This document shows, in pieces, positions 11,452-21,833 of a stretch of DNA of 64,000 bases (position 1 is the first letter of the stretch; each line of letters starts with the position of its first letter). Origin of the DNA: Gonapodya sp. JEL0774 (taxonomy: Eukaryota > Monoblepharomycota > Monoblepharidomycetes > Monoblepharidales > Gonapodyaceae); contig JADIIX010000034.1 of the NCBI GenBank assembly GCA_027604505.1, positions 62,001 to 126,000 of the forward strand, given 5' to 3'. Below the pieces are notes generated by a model. It was not told the origin of the DNA. It did not search any database and saw only the letters and a list, made by a program, of their open reading frames with translations. The translations under genes and the position numbers were made by a program.

Positions 11452-11926
11452 CATATGCGTGAGACATTTTGTAATCGTGTTCATTCACACAAGGTTATAG
11501 AAATTCCATTCACGGAATGGAACAGCCGGAAGGATTTGTTTTGGTGGCGTATGCTTTATGTATGCAGATCGGCTTCATACTGCCATGATAACTGCCATGA
11601 TAGACTTGCTCGGCAGTATGAAATGTGTTGCCGGAGGATGATATCGTCATCCTTCTGCCAACACAGTGATCTAGAGAGAATTCAAGAAACGGAGCGTACC
11701 TAGCTCAGATTGTTCCCGGACATTTGCCTCGGTGGATGTCGGCTGGAGTTCAAGAATCAATTCTTGGGAGATGTTTTGTGACTTCTGCAGAAATGCTTCA
11801 TGCTGGTCCACCCACAACCATATGCACTCTGCCTCAAAACGTTTCTCTTTCCCACGCAATCGCAGTCCTGTTCCACCCACGCGATTGTATCCTGTCGCGT
11901 CACCTTTGCAGCGTCAGTTCGTGCTG
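11452..11926. other. Intergenic region between phosphate carrier and histidine phosphatase
   Basis: No gene is recognised in these 475 bases. The left half contains the inverted repeat and 12-bp duplication listed separately. The right half is in frame with the downstream phosphatase but looks like 5' UTR rather than protein. Confidence 0.4.
11574..11622. repeat. Perfect 11-bp inverted repeat enclosing a 12-bp tandem duplication
   Basis: TTCATACTGCC at 11574-11584 is the exact reverse complement of GGCAGTATGAA at 11612-11622, giving an 11-bp stem with a 27-nt loop. Overlapping the left arm, ACTGCCATGATA occurs twice back to back (11579-11602). It lies 120 nt downstream of the phosphate carrier stop codon, so it could fold in that 3' UTR, or it could be the scar of a small insertion. 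Confidence 0.6.
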
Positions 11927-12889
11927 ATGGCATCAGAATCGGTGCAGGTTGCGGGACAATTCGTGGGAGCACACACTTTATCTACAACTCAGCGAGCGAA
12001 AACAGTGTACCTCGTCCGCCACGCCGAATCAGTTGAAAATGTTGCCACTATCGGTCTCCTGGACTCATTCCGGGCGTTGTACTCCAGCCCTCGCCCTCAA
12101 GCTGCCTCTCAGCCTGCGGCTTCAGAACAGAATGTTGGCTTCTTCGGCCGAATATCTGCCCTTGCATCCTCCGTATCAGCATTTAGTTCTACTATTGGCA
12201 CAGACGCTGAGCTGTCCCCACTCGGACGTCAACAGATTGCTGAAGTTCGGGACAAGCTCTTCGCCGCACAGTTTTGGGAGCAGGGCGTTGCCGGTGCGTC
12301 ACCTGGTGGGGCGCCAGAGCTCTTGGTGCACTCAGACCTCAAGCGGACAACAGAGACAGCGTATGGTATTATGGGTCTTCAGCCACCCCACCAGCAGCCG
12401 AAAGCACCAAATGACCGCGATGAAGGGACGTTTTCTGAACCCAGAGTAGTCGCGCCAGGACTTCCTCCGGTGGTTGCTTCGTCGGCGCTGCGAGAACGTG
12501 CTGTATCCGAGTTCTTTACATCCGCGCCCCTTGATAGTCGAGTTGCAAAGTTCACTGAGTGGCTTGCTGCACGGCCTGAACAGACTGTGGTTGTGGTTGG
12601 ACATGCACATCACTTCAAACTCCTTATGAACCACGCAATGCGCGCTGGAGATGAAGCCGTCAAGTGGAAAATGAGGAACCTGGACGTCTGGGAGGGAAGG
12701 TTTGAGTCCGTCGCCAAAACTTCGAGTGAGGAGGGAGGTAGAGGAGCTCCCGACAACTCCGCTGCCAAGGGCCGGACTTTACCAGGATGGTTCGTGCAGG
12801 ATGCGTGGGTGAAGAGGTTTGGCACGGATCAAGCTGAGGTGAATGAACTTTTTGACTACGAGGAGGAGAAAAAGAGCAGACCGGAATAA
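11927..12889 (+). CDS. Histidine phosphatase (phosphoglycerate mutase superfamily) protein
   Basis: Single-exon gene of 320 codons. The N-terminal catalytic motif VYLVRHAESVENV contains the RHG-type His. Further conserved elements are TDAELSPLGRQQ, the phosphate-binding HSDLKRTTETA, the acidic ALRERAVSEF and the second His in VVVVGHAHHFKLLMNH. This set matches branch 1 small-molecule phosphatases/mutases. Substrate is unknown; an insertion of about 60 residues (SSPRPQAASQ...) between strands 1 and 2 is disordered. I chose the ATG at 11927 because the sequence upstream in the same frame, though open, is Cys/Arg/His-rich and unlike the family. It lacks introns, unlike its neighbours. Confidence 0.8.
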   Translation: MASESVQVAGQFVGAHTLSTTQRAKTVYLVRHAESVENVATIGLLDSFRALYSSPRPQAASQPAASEQNVGFFGRISALASSVSAFSSTIGTDAELSPLGRQQIAEVRDKLFAAQFWEQGVAGASPGGAPELLVHSDLKRTTETAYGIMGLQPPHQQPKAPNDRDEGTFSEPRVVAPGLPPVVASSALRERAVSEFFTSAPLDSRVAKFTEWLAARPEQTVVVVGHAHHFKLLMNHAMRAGDEAVKWKMRNLDVWEGRFESVAKTSSEEGGRGAPDNSAAKGRTLPGWFVQDAWVKRFGTDQAEVNELFDYEEEKKSRPE

Positions 12890-13019
12890 GAAACTTGAAT
12901 TTATGAATAGAGAAAAGTACATAGAGTTTATATAATAGTAACCCAGTAACTTGAGTGCTGAACGGACTTCCATGCACAGGTGTGCCATGTGTCCGGGTTA
13001 AGCACAAAGCTGCATCGGA

Positions 13020-16000
13020 ATGCAGTCTGTCCGTCGAGCACCAACGGACGAAAACAAGGCATCCCGCTTCTCTGGGTCGAGCTCGGGCTATCGCGGCAAG
13101 GGAAAATCGGGTTACACGTCCTCAAATCGGTCACCAGAGGAAGCAATCCCCAGCCGAGAACGGGAGGTGAGACGGGAACAGGAAAGGCTGGCAGCAGAGA
13201 AATGCGAGGAATGGACGAGTACGTAGGTGGAATCGGAGCGTGAAAAAGGCCTAGATCGACGGAAGAAGTGACCAACAATGCTGCTGTTGGGTCTTTGCTG
13301 GCGTATCGTCACGACAACGGATTCTTGGACACCGGTGTAGGAAAACTCTCAGCGGCGATCGCGAAACTTTGCCGTCCTCAGCTTGTCGCTATCCTTCAAG
13401 ATCTGGACCCGACGACCCATTACCCACTCTACATCAGGTGCGGATTGCGTTGTCTTCGCATTTCGTTAACTGCCCTTCGATTCAATGTTGTACTTCGGTA
13501 GCACCTCTGCCCTCCATCAGGAGGATCCTGAACTTTCTCAAGAGCTTTTCTTTGACAATCCAAAAGGGTTCCGAGAGCGTATGCACGTCATGGACGATGC
13601 GGCACAGCAGGCACAGTACACGCTCCATGAGACACTAAGCCGGACAGAAGAGAAGGTGTACTTCATAATGAAGGAGCACGTTCATCTTAGATTGAATGAG
13701 TGGGTACGGGTTTCGGGGATACCAACATCTCGGGATCAATACCAAATTACACTTCGGTGTGTTCGATTGTTCGACCGTCACTCACGCTCACCCACCATCA
13801 TCGATCCTCGACCCAGTTTTCACACCCTCCGCGACCCATCCGTCTATCTCACCACACTTCCCCGCGCCTCCAATCTTGGAACCCTCTTCTCACTCCGCGG
13901 CACAGTTGTTCGCGCCGGCCTGGCGAAAGTCCTCGAGTACGAGCACATCTTTGAATGCAACAAGTGCCATGGTATATTTAGGGTAAAGGCAGACAGGGAG
14001 GAGTATCACGTGGTGAAGCGGCCTGCAAGATGTGGGGTGGAGGAGGGCGACCAAAGTTGTGATGGCACAAAGTTCAAGCAAATCGAGCAGAAAGACCGAC
14101 CAACCAAGGATTACCAGGAGGTGAAGGTGGGCTGACGCAACTTTTAGTTTAGCGTTGGATGTGTGTCATGCTAGTTTTCTTGCGACACCCCAAAAAGATT
14201 CAAGAAAATGTCAACTCTCTTACTGTTGGCCGGATTCCCCGTTCCATGATCGTAATACTAGAGAATGATCTAGTGGACTCTTGCAAGCCGGGTGACGATG
14301 TTGCCATAACGTAGGGGGTTCTGTTCAGATCTTTCAAATTTTCGTGGTGTAAACATTGGCTACTGCTGCAGTGGCGTCCTCATCCGGAGATTTCCTCAAA
14401 TGAAAGTGGGTGAGCGCGCGGACCACGAGCTCGTACTTTTGGCAAACTACATCCATGCTCGGAATCAAGCGGACCGCGCTGCAGCTGAGGTGGACGAGGA
14501 TGTTCGAGAAATGTTCGAGGAGTTCTGGGATACTGCAAGGAAATCTCACCGAGAGATTGAAGGTGAGGCAAGCTCAGCTGTTTGTGCGAATGTCGAAAAA
14601 ACTGCCATCTTCTCGCCTTTGCAAGCCCGTAACCTCGTCTTGGCCTCGTTTTGTCCTCGAGTGTTTGGTCTCTATTTTGCTAAGTTAGCTGTCTTGCTTG
14701 TCCTCATGGGTGGTGTGGAGTCTATGGAAGCTGGATCAAAGGTTCGTGGGGACTCGCACTTATTGTTGGTGGGAGACCCAGGTGAGAGGATCTGTGGTTC
14801 TCGCAGCGTCAACAAAAGGATATCAAACTTTGAATGTCATGGCAGGCACGGGGAAGTCGCAGTTCCTCCGGCACGCCGCCCTCCTCATACCTCGGACAGT
14901 TCTCACCACAGGCGTCGGCTCCACGAATGCCGGATTGACGGTCACGGCGGTCAGAGAGAGCGGAGAATGGCAACTTGAAGCTGGCGCACTTGTTCTGGCA
15001 GATCGCGGTGTTTGCTGTATTGACGAGTTTGGCAGCATCAAGAAGGGGGAGCAAGCCAGTGTGCTGGAAGCGATGGAGCAACAGGTGAGTGAAATTGACG
15101 GAGCCAACCTACGCAATGGAAAGGTAGAAATAATCGAGTTTGTGCCTATCATATTTTCAGACCATCAGTGTAGCGAAGGCTGGCATTGTCGCCAAGCTGC
15201 TGACTCGGTGTTCAGTACTCGCGGCAACCAACCCCAAAGGCTCATACGATCCACATCAATCTATCCAGGTCAATACCGCGCTTAACTCGCCTTTGCTGAG
15301 TAGATTCGATCTCGTTCTCGTACTTATCGACGGAAAAGATGAGACTTGGGATAAGTGAGTGTGGACGACAAATTGTTAGATACATGTGCTGATGATTCCT
15401 CTTAATATCTCTTGGATTTCAGAATGGTTTCGTCTTTCATCTTGAGCAATGAGGTGTCGGTATCCGGCTCCACTCGTCAATCGTCCCCAAACTCCTCCCC
15501 TTCGCTGTGGTCGTACGACCTCCTAAAACACTACATCCAATATTGTCGCAGCAAATTCAAGCCTAAACTCAATTCCGAAGCCGAGGCTGTACTCAAGGCA
15601 TACTTCTTGGCCAAACGGAAAGCGGAAGGAGCTGACCTGGCGAGGACAACTGTGCGACTACTCGAAAGTTTGATTCGGCTGTCGCAAGCACATGTACGTC
15701 GTTGGAACTTTCCGTATATTGTCAGCACTTTATTGACGGTGTCGCGTTAAGGCAAAACTAATGTTTCGGGAGCACGTCCATCTGCAGGATGCAGTGGTTG
15801 CAGTCCACCTGATGGAATGCTCCGTTTCTACGTCAGCCCTTTTGGGGTTTGTTGAGGAGCCGGTGGCGTCTGGGATTAAAGGTGTACTCAGATCTGCCTT
15901 TCCCGAGAACCCTGATGAGGAGTACAAAACAGTCGGTGAGCTAAACTTTCTTTGAAGGAATCCAGTGCAATCACTTTTGGTGGTAATGCTCCGTATTCAT

Positions 16001-17083
16001 TTGGCCTTGTCATTAGAAATCGCCGTGTTGACTAAACTCGGTCTACCTGAATTGATCCCTCAAACTCCACATCAAGGAACTGACTTAGAAGATTCAAAGA
16101 CTCCGCTACCAACGAGGCCCAGAACCCGAAATCCACATCAAATGCCCCCTTCGCATATGAAACTTGCGACGCCCTCCACTGAACAGTCCCGAGCGACTCA
16201 GGTTGCGAACCAACTTTGTCTGGGTTCGAGTCAACCGCCCAAACTGGGACAAAAGCTGTCTCAGACATCTAAATCTCCCCAATCCGCGCCCCCTAACGCT
16301 CCCGCACTTAATAGTGGGAATTCTTTTAGTGCTTTGCAATCTGGAGGACTCACGCAGCTGTCAATGAGGATGCCTTCCAACTTTGGTACAGTAACGAGCC
16401 AACCAGACTCCCATCCACAAAATAAACCCTCAACTTTGCTTGAAGATGTAGGAGAAGCTGCAAATGGAATCACATCGGGTACACCGTCGCAGCGGATCAG
16501 TGGTTTGGAAAGGTTCAGATTCCACGGCAGTCGAAAAATCTACTCTGCACCACCGATAAAATCCGCTCCCATGATTCACCAAAATTCGCAAGCGACTGTT
16601 AAAGACACTGGAAAGAGTTTTTTCAAGCCACCTGATTTTCAACTTGGATTAAAGGAGTTTGATGACTTCGATTTTGAAGTGGATCCAGAGTTGCTAGACC
16701 TCATTGATGCGACAGAACAGGAATATACGCTGATCGACACTTCCGCTCCCTCAAAATCGGAAGATAACGCCTCTGCTAATATAGAATTGCCCAGAGATTC
16801 CCTTGAAGAGGACCTGACTTTTCTTGGCGACATGGGCACACATTTGGACATCAGCTTAACCCCAGACGTAGGCGATGTTAGATCGAAGATCAGGGAGACT
16901 CGAATCGTCCCAGATGCAGCTCTAGCCGAAGTGGCCGCATCGGAGCAGCAAGCTGGGATGTTGGGCCACTTGAACGAAATGGAGCTTGGCTGGGACTTGG
17001 CGGATATCCCCCACGTTCGAGAAACCTCTAGTGAAGTCGACGATAGCGAGCGAAACCGCAAAAAGCGTCGATTTCTTGTATAA
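13020..17083 (+). CDS. MCM9: MCM9 DNA helicase (replication/homologous recombination repair)
   Basis: AAA+ helicase that works with MCM8 in recombination and fork repair. Order: N-terminal MCM fold with [20 protein letters not shown], zinc finger CNKCHGIF...[18 protein letters not shown]-type OB strand, [20 protein letters not shown] joined across an intron to GVLIRRF, then [20 protein letters not shown]. Walker A GDPGTGKSQF is split by an intron; sensor [10 protein letters not shown]; Walker [25 protein letters not shown]; Arg-finger region [34 protein letters not shown] and the MCM9-typical FPENPDEEY. About ten introns keep frame. The N-terminal exon (13020) and its first intron (about 32-50 nt) are tentative. 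A long acidic, probably disordered C-terminal tail (about 355 residues) follows. These residues fit MCM9 better than MCM8 or MCM2-7. Confidence 0.88.
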
Positions 17084-17235
17084 TAGTTGATCAGTTTATG
17101 CAGCGATATCCACTCCTGTGAATAACTATTGATTGTCAATGCTCACAACATACCAACAAAACCTGGTCGTCGCCGACTGCAGTTCGATCCATTTTTTCAG
17201 CGCGACCATCCCCACGTCCTAGCACGCCCCCATCC

Positions 17236-17908
17236 ATGCATCCGTCTTCGTCGCCAGCTCGCGCGCCTAGTCCTGCGAGAGGAAGCACTAGATCATCGTC
17301 AGCACCCAAACAATCCAAAATAGACCCGGATCAGACAGTTTCCGAGGTCGAGTCGGACGACCTCGATGTTACAAAACCATTGGATGCGTTTGACTATGAC
17401 GAAGTGGAACAAAAGGTCAAGGAAGCTGGCGAGAAGAGTAGGTCTCCTGCAGTTCTGATTTCTGGACGATTTTCACTTTACCACTTATTTCCGATCTGAA
17501 AACTACATCATACCACAACAAAATCGTTTTGGTCGGATAGCGCGCCAGGAATTGCTTGGTAGGCACTTCTGATGGCTCCCCTTCCAAAACATTTTGATCA
17601 CCTATTCTGTTCACTCCGCCCGTAAATGCTCGTGATGCGATCACATTCATATTTTCAGACGTCTGGAATGAGTTACATAAGAGCATCTCATGTCTCATGG
17701 CGGGTTTGATAAAGTATGCGGAACTGGAGACTGCGAATGACCTCGCACAAGTCCAATCTTCAATTCAAACTCTTCAAGAGATGGAACATCATGCTGGTGA
17801 GCGGTGTTCCTGATCAGCAACTCATTTGGAGAGGACGTAACAGATGTTCTCATATCTGTCCTACCGACAAACGTTTCCAAATACAGAGACCCGCCGTCTC
17901 AAGATTAA
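17236..17908 (+). CDS. Small acidic coiled-coil protein, unrecognised
   Basis: Three exons. Exon 1 encodes a Ser/Pro-rich head (MHPSSSPARAPSPARGSTRS) and an acidic stretch ending FDYDEVEQKVKEAGEK. Exon 2 continues VWNELHKSISCLMAGLIKYA then ELETANDLAQVQSSIQTLQE, clearly amphipathic helix. The last exon in the consistent frame gives DVLISVLPTNVSKYRDPP and a stop at 17906. Another frame of the last exon (MFSYLSYRQTF...FLTKIKRLYSDLD) also looks protein-like, so the 3' end is uncertain. Size and helical content resemble small organelle-trafficking subunits such as BLOC-1/BORC components, but I cannot assign a family. Confidence 0.5.
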
Positions 17909-18114
17909 CAGCTTCCTTACAAAGATTAAACGGCTCTATAGCGACTTGGACTAAAGCAGCGGCAAAAGCGTGATTCGACGAAATAAAGTTACTTTCAAAA
18001 TCTTCAAGATCGATCAAAAACTTGTCCTTCAAATAGCAAAACAGAGTGCTACACAATACCACCCGTCGAAAACACAACACGGCTCTCAGAGCTGCATGCT
18101 GAGCCCATTACCCA

Positions 18115-19587
18115 TCACGAGATCGCTCTTTGTTGTGATGATTTGGATAAGGGTACGAGACGTCGCCTGCCCCTCGAAGGTGATTCTCGAAGTTCCTCCT
18201 CGTCCTTGTCATTGTCTACGACTGTTGCTGGGAGAGTGCCATGGCTGCGCACCGAATGATTACCATTCCCGACCATGTTGATCAATGCCGGTCCAGCGGA
18301 TGGTGGAGGTGTTGGCCAAGCGCCTATGTAATTGCTTCCACTTGGTGGGCTCACATTGGCCGACCCGGCAGATCTGCTGGAGTGTTGAGAGAGGGGCACA
18401 AGCCGTCGCCTCGTCGATGGCATGGAACGCTTGTGAAGCAGAGCTTCGTCTGAATCATCTGCTGACGATGGCTGTGTGCTGTGGTTGCCGTCAGCAACCA
18501 TGGTATCCTTGTCCGACTCTGCAATAACTATTCGCTTATCAGATTGCCGCAAGACTTCATAGGCATTCATGAAGCTCCTATTCGATGGTGACTGCCGGGA
18601 GGATCGCCTATTGTCACCGCAGGTCGGTGTATCTTCCGCAGAAGTGTGCTCCACACCATCGCGGAGCTGCTCTATTTCATCATAATCACCAACTTCAGCC
18701 ACCTCATTCAGAAAACTCGACTCTCCGCTGCTTTGCCCTGTCACACGGCTTCGTCCATGTCCGGCATAAGCCTTCCGTGGCCCGTTTGAGGCATGATGTT
18801 CAGTGGTGACTCCGTTCTGGGATGTACGATCACCTCTTCGGCTCTGCAAAGTTCGTTGTTTCGGTTTTTTGTACGCAGTGTAAGCACCAACTGAGTCTTC
18901 CTCGTCTGATTGGAGGTGATGCTTCCTTTTCCCTCGAGCTTGTCGTGTATCCGATTCCTCGTTCTCCACCTCGTCATCCGGTATGACAAAACCATCCAAA
19001 TCCTCGTAGTCAGTGTCGCCATCGCTGGCAACGTCCTCTTTCACGAGTCCCCGTGTCTTGCCATTTCGAAAAGCGCCCGCGAGCTCTCGCCGATTAACCA
19101 TTCGCCAGCCACCTCGAGGGCCTCGTTCCCACTTGCGGTAGGTTCCGGATTTATTCTTTGTCCGCCTCGAAAACTCAGTGTCGGGATAGAAGGGCAGACC
19201 TCCTTGTGAAGAATGAGTTAAGGAGGAGTAAATTGGTTTGAAGGATGACCGGAAGAATTCCGAATCATTATCTTCGTCGTTATCAGCATCGGTGTTTGTC
19301 CTTATCGCTTCTCTCGATCCTTCTTGAGAGACCGATGTCACAACAGCGCCACTCGCGTCACTGTCCTCCGACGTTGATGGTTCCACAAAATTGGCCAAGT
19401 TTCCGTTTTGATCGACCTCATTTTCTCCAAATTCACTCTGATCTGATTGGTCGGATTCCTCTTCTGCATGTCGATTGATTTGCGCGGGTGACACCGACGC
19501 AGAGGAAGATTGGAAGGATCGCAGCTGGGCACGCTGGGCTTCAGACAAAAGGCGGCGATTCCCGTGAGCTCCAGATGAAGACGACAT
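18115..19587 (-). CDS. Disordered acidic, Ser-rich protein of 490 residues, function unknown
   Basis: One uninterrupted frame begins at ATG 19587. It opens with NRRLLSEAQRAQLRSFQ, followed by acidic Ser/Asp/Glu-rich sequence, a more ordered block (FYPDTEFSRRTKNKSG, KWERGPRGGWRMVNRRELAG), the segment DGFVIPDDEVE, several basic clusters that could be nuclear localisation signals (GKRKHH, KKPKQR), and two copies of RRRLVPLS, one of them at the extreme C-terminus. No enzyme or DNA-binding domain is visible. It converges on the small coiled-coil gene and lies head to tail with the SLC35F5-like gene. A nuclear role is an inference from composition only. Confidence 0.55.
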   Translation of the reverse strand: MSSSSGAHGNRRLLSEAQRAQLRSFQSSSASVSPAQINRHAEEESDQSDQSEFGENEVDQNGNLANFVEPSTSEDSDASGAVVTSVSQEGSREAIRTNTDADNDEDNDSEFFRSSFKPIYSSLTHSSQGGLPFYPDTEFSRRTKNKSGTYRKWERGPRGGWRMVNRRELAGAFRNGKTRGLVKEDVASDGDTDYEDLDGFVIPDDEVENEESDTRQARGKRKHHLQSDEEDSVGAYTAYKKPKQRTLQSRRGDRTSQNGVTTEHHASNGPRKAYAGHGRSRVTGQSSGESSFLNEVAEVGDYDEIEQLRDGVEHTSAEDTPTCGDNRRSSRQSPSNRSFMNAYEVLRQSDKRIVIAESDKDTMVADGNHSTQPSSADDSDEALLHKRSMPSTRRRLVPLSQHSSRSAGSANVSPPSGSNYIGAWPTPPPSAGPALINMVGNGNHSVRSHGTLPATVVDNDKDEEELRESPSRGRRRLVPLSKSSQQRAIS

Positions 19588-19741
19588 GAAGGATTCAACA
19601 CACAGATTGTATTTGAGTGCTTGTCACCGAACAATGTGTGTAAATTGACACGACACATTTACAAAGTTGCTTATAGGTTACATGTAACTTTGCGTGGTGA
19701 ATACAACATGAATACAACCACTCTATACGATGGATTCTATT

Positions 19742-21647
19742 CTAAGAAATAGTATGTAAGCTTACACCACTCTCTGCCCGTGTTCTGTTTAGTGACTGTG
19801 CAGACACCGAATTCGGTTGCAACCCCGTGTTCGGGGCTACACCTTCACCAACGTCTGGCCGATCAGAGGTCGTGCGTCTAGAGCCAGTCAGTGCCGACAG
19901 CATGTCCTCCTCGTGATCTTCATGAAGTTCTACAGTGGACAACTGCCTCCATCCACCTTGACGAGTGGTCCCCGTGAACATAGGTTTCAAAAACCATTGG
20001 ACCCAAGTATCAGGCTCATCTTCACTGCCAGAGGGTGGCAAAACGGTGGAGCTTAAGTGGCTGTGCTCCTCAGAAGTCACAGTCACTCCCACGAACCCTG
20101 CTACCACCAAAGTACCCCCCAAAACATGGAGAACTTTGACGGAGATTCCGTCGATGTACCATTCTCCTATCATAGCCAGTGGAATCGTCAAGGAGAGTCC
20201 CACGGTCACAACGACTGGGCTAGTGAGGAGCACCGCGATGAGCCAGAGATAGTCAGAAAGAAAAGTCCCAATGAGAGCATTCAGTACAAGAGAAACATAG
20301 AAGGTAGAGAGTCCTTCTGAATCTGAAGGGAAATCGAGGTTTTCGACTCCCAAAGCATTGAGGATAAAGAATCCAGGCCACAACAATACAAGGTTCCAGA
20401 GGCCCACGAAACCAAGAAATGTAGTTGGCGAGACGGATTTGGAGTCAGGAATGAATACCTTGAGCATGACGGAGTACACCCCTAGCCACGAATATGGTGG
20501 GAGAGTTTTCCAATGTTACAGAAGTTACACCCACCGGGACATGACGCTTGACACTCACCGTAAAAGAATGCGCCAAGGAGAGCCAAAAAGTCACCTAAGA
20601 TTGACACGCGAAAGGGTTGCCCGCTGTCACCTTCTCTGGTAGGAACCTGTGATTCGTCATCTCGTGAGATTAGAACAACACCGACGAATGCCGCCACCAC
20701 AGCGAGAAACTTCAGTGGAGTGAACGTTTCTATTCGAACGAAAGTTCCGATAACGAGTGTGAACAGGCCGGACACAGAAGACAGAATGGTCGACGACGAC
20801 ACAGACTGATTCAATTGTGCAAGATTTGGATCGTGTTGAAATGACAGCGCAGTAACGAGAACCCACTGTGAGGCCTAAAGACACTGTCTGAAAATAGTTT
20901 GCTGCAAACCAGAAGAGGCAGAAATAGAGGGCAAGCAAAGCAACCTGGAAGAGGAGTAAAACACTTTGACGAGACTCGAAGAGGGGATTCCGGCACATTT
21001 TCGGTACATACTTTTCTAAGGGACTGTTTTTCCACCAACTCAACTTCCTCTGAGCCGCCGATACCATGAGGCTCATGGGATGGGTAATCTATCGTCACTT
21101 CAATTGCACTTCCATTCTGGTCACTAACATCAGGGACAAATTTTGAATCTTCAAAAACACTCCGTTGTTCTCGACGCTCTCCCAACGGAGAGGGAACGGA
21201 CGCAGGACCAGCTGTCAAATGGTCATCAGCACCTCTGAGCCTTTCGGCAGCCAAAGTGTCGGTTGCATTCTGCCATTCAAACTGCGCTCTCCACCCTTGC
21301 TCTCCATCGTTCTGATGAAAAGCTCTCAGAATACTCCTCCAGCCACCAGTCTCCGCGGTTGTAGCGGTGGGAATGTCTCGCGACCCTTCCGAATGGTCTA
21401 GCGCTATTCGCTTCTCTCGTGCCTGGCGCCGAGCTTCTCTCCAAGCAACAGGTAAAAGATAGAGCGTGAACGTGGATGTGTTGAAGAATGTGATGAAGTA
21501 AGGACGAGGGAAGTTCTGTCCCTCTTGAAGGCTCTGGGATATGAAGGACGAAACAACCCAGATGACCACAATGAGTAGAACTAAAAATGTTCCCAGAACT
21601 GGTCTGCGCGTTGATGGGGTTGCTTGAGGACTCCCCGCTGAATCCAT
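19742..21647 (-). CDS. SLC35F5-like multi-pass nucleotide-sugar/drug-metabolite transporter
   Basis: DMT-superfamily membrane transporter. Spliced exons give an N-terminal TM (LGTFLVLLIVVIWVVSSFIS), a long cytosolic acidic loop, then VALLALYFCLFWFAANYFQ, SSTILSSVSGLFTLVIGTF, LKFLAVVAAFVGVVLIS, LGDFLALLGAFFYGVYSVML, the family-typical FLGFVGLWNLVLLWPGFFIL, ALIGTFLSDYLWLIAVLLTS and VVTVGLSLTIPLAMIGEWY. Introns: GTATGT...CCAG, GTGGGT...TCAG, GTGAGT...CTAG, all in frame. Human SLC35F5 shares the GFVGL-NL-LLWPGFF pattern. Substrate unknown. Unusually, the frame is open without a stop upstream of the chosen ATG (21647) into the preceding gene. Confidence 0.82.
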
Positions 21648-21833
21648 ATATGTGAAAATGGGGGTTCGCAAAGGTTCACAACTGGGGGGTAGTGTTCCTG
21701 ACAATGCGAAGTTCACTGTAAACAGTACACATTGTACACACGAATGTTCACTACGAGAACAACCTGACGATAAGTAATGCCAATACGAGAACAACCGTGG
21801 ATGCTTTTGATATTTAGGAAGGGAGGTATCAGT

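Noticed and set aside
15936-15965. A 30-nt ultrashort intron in MCM9.
   Set aside because: An 82-nt intron (15936-16017, GTGAGC...CATTAG) keeps frame equally well and gives [16 protein letters not shown], which fits the family better.
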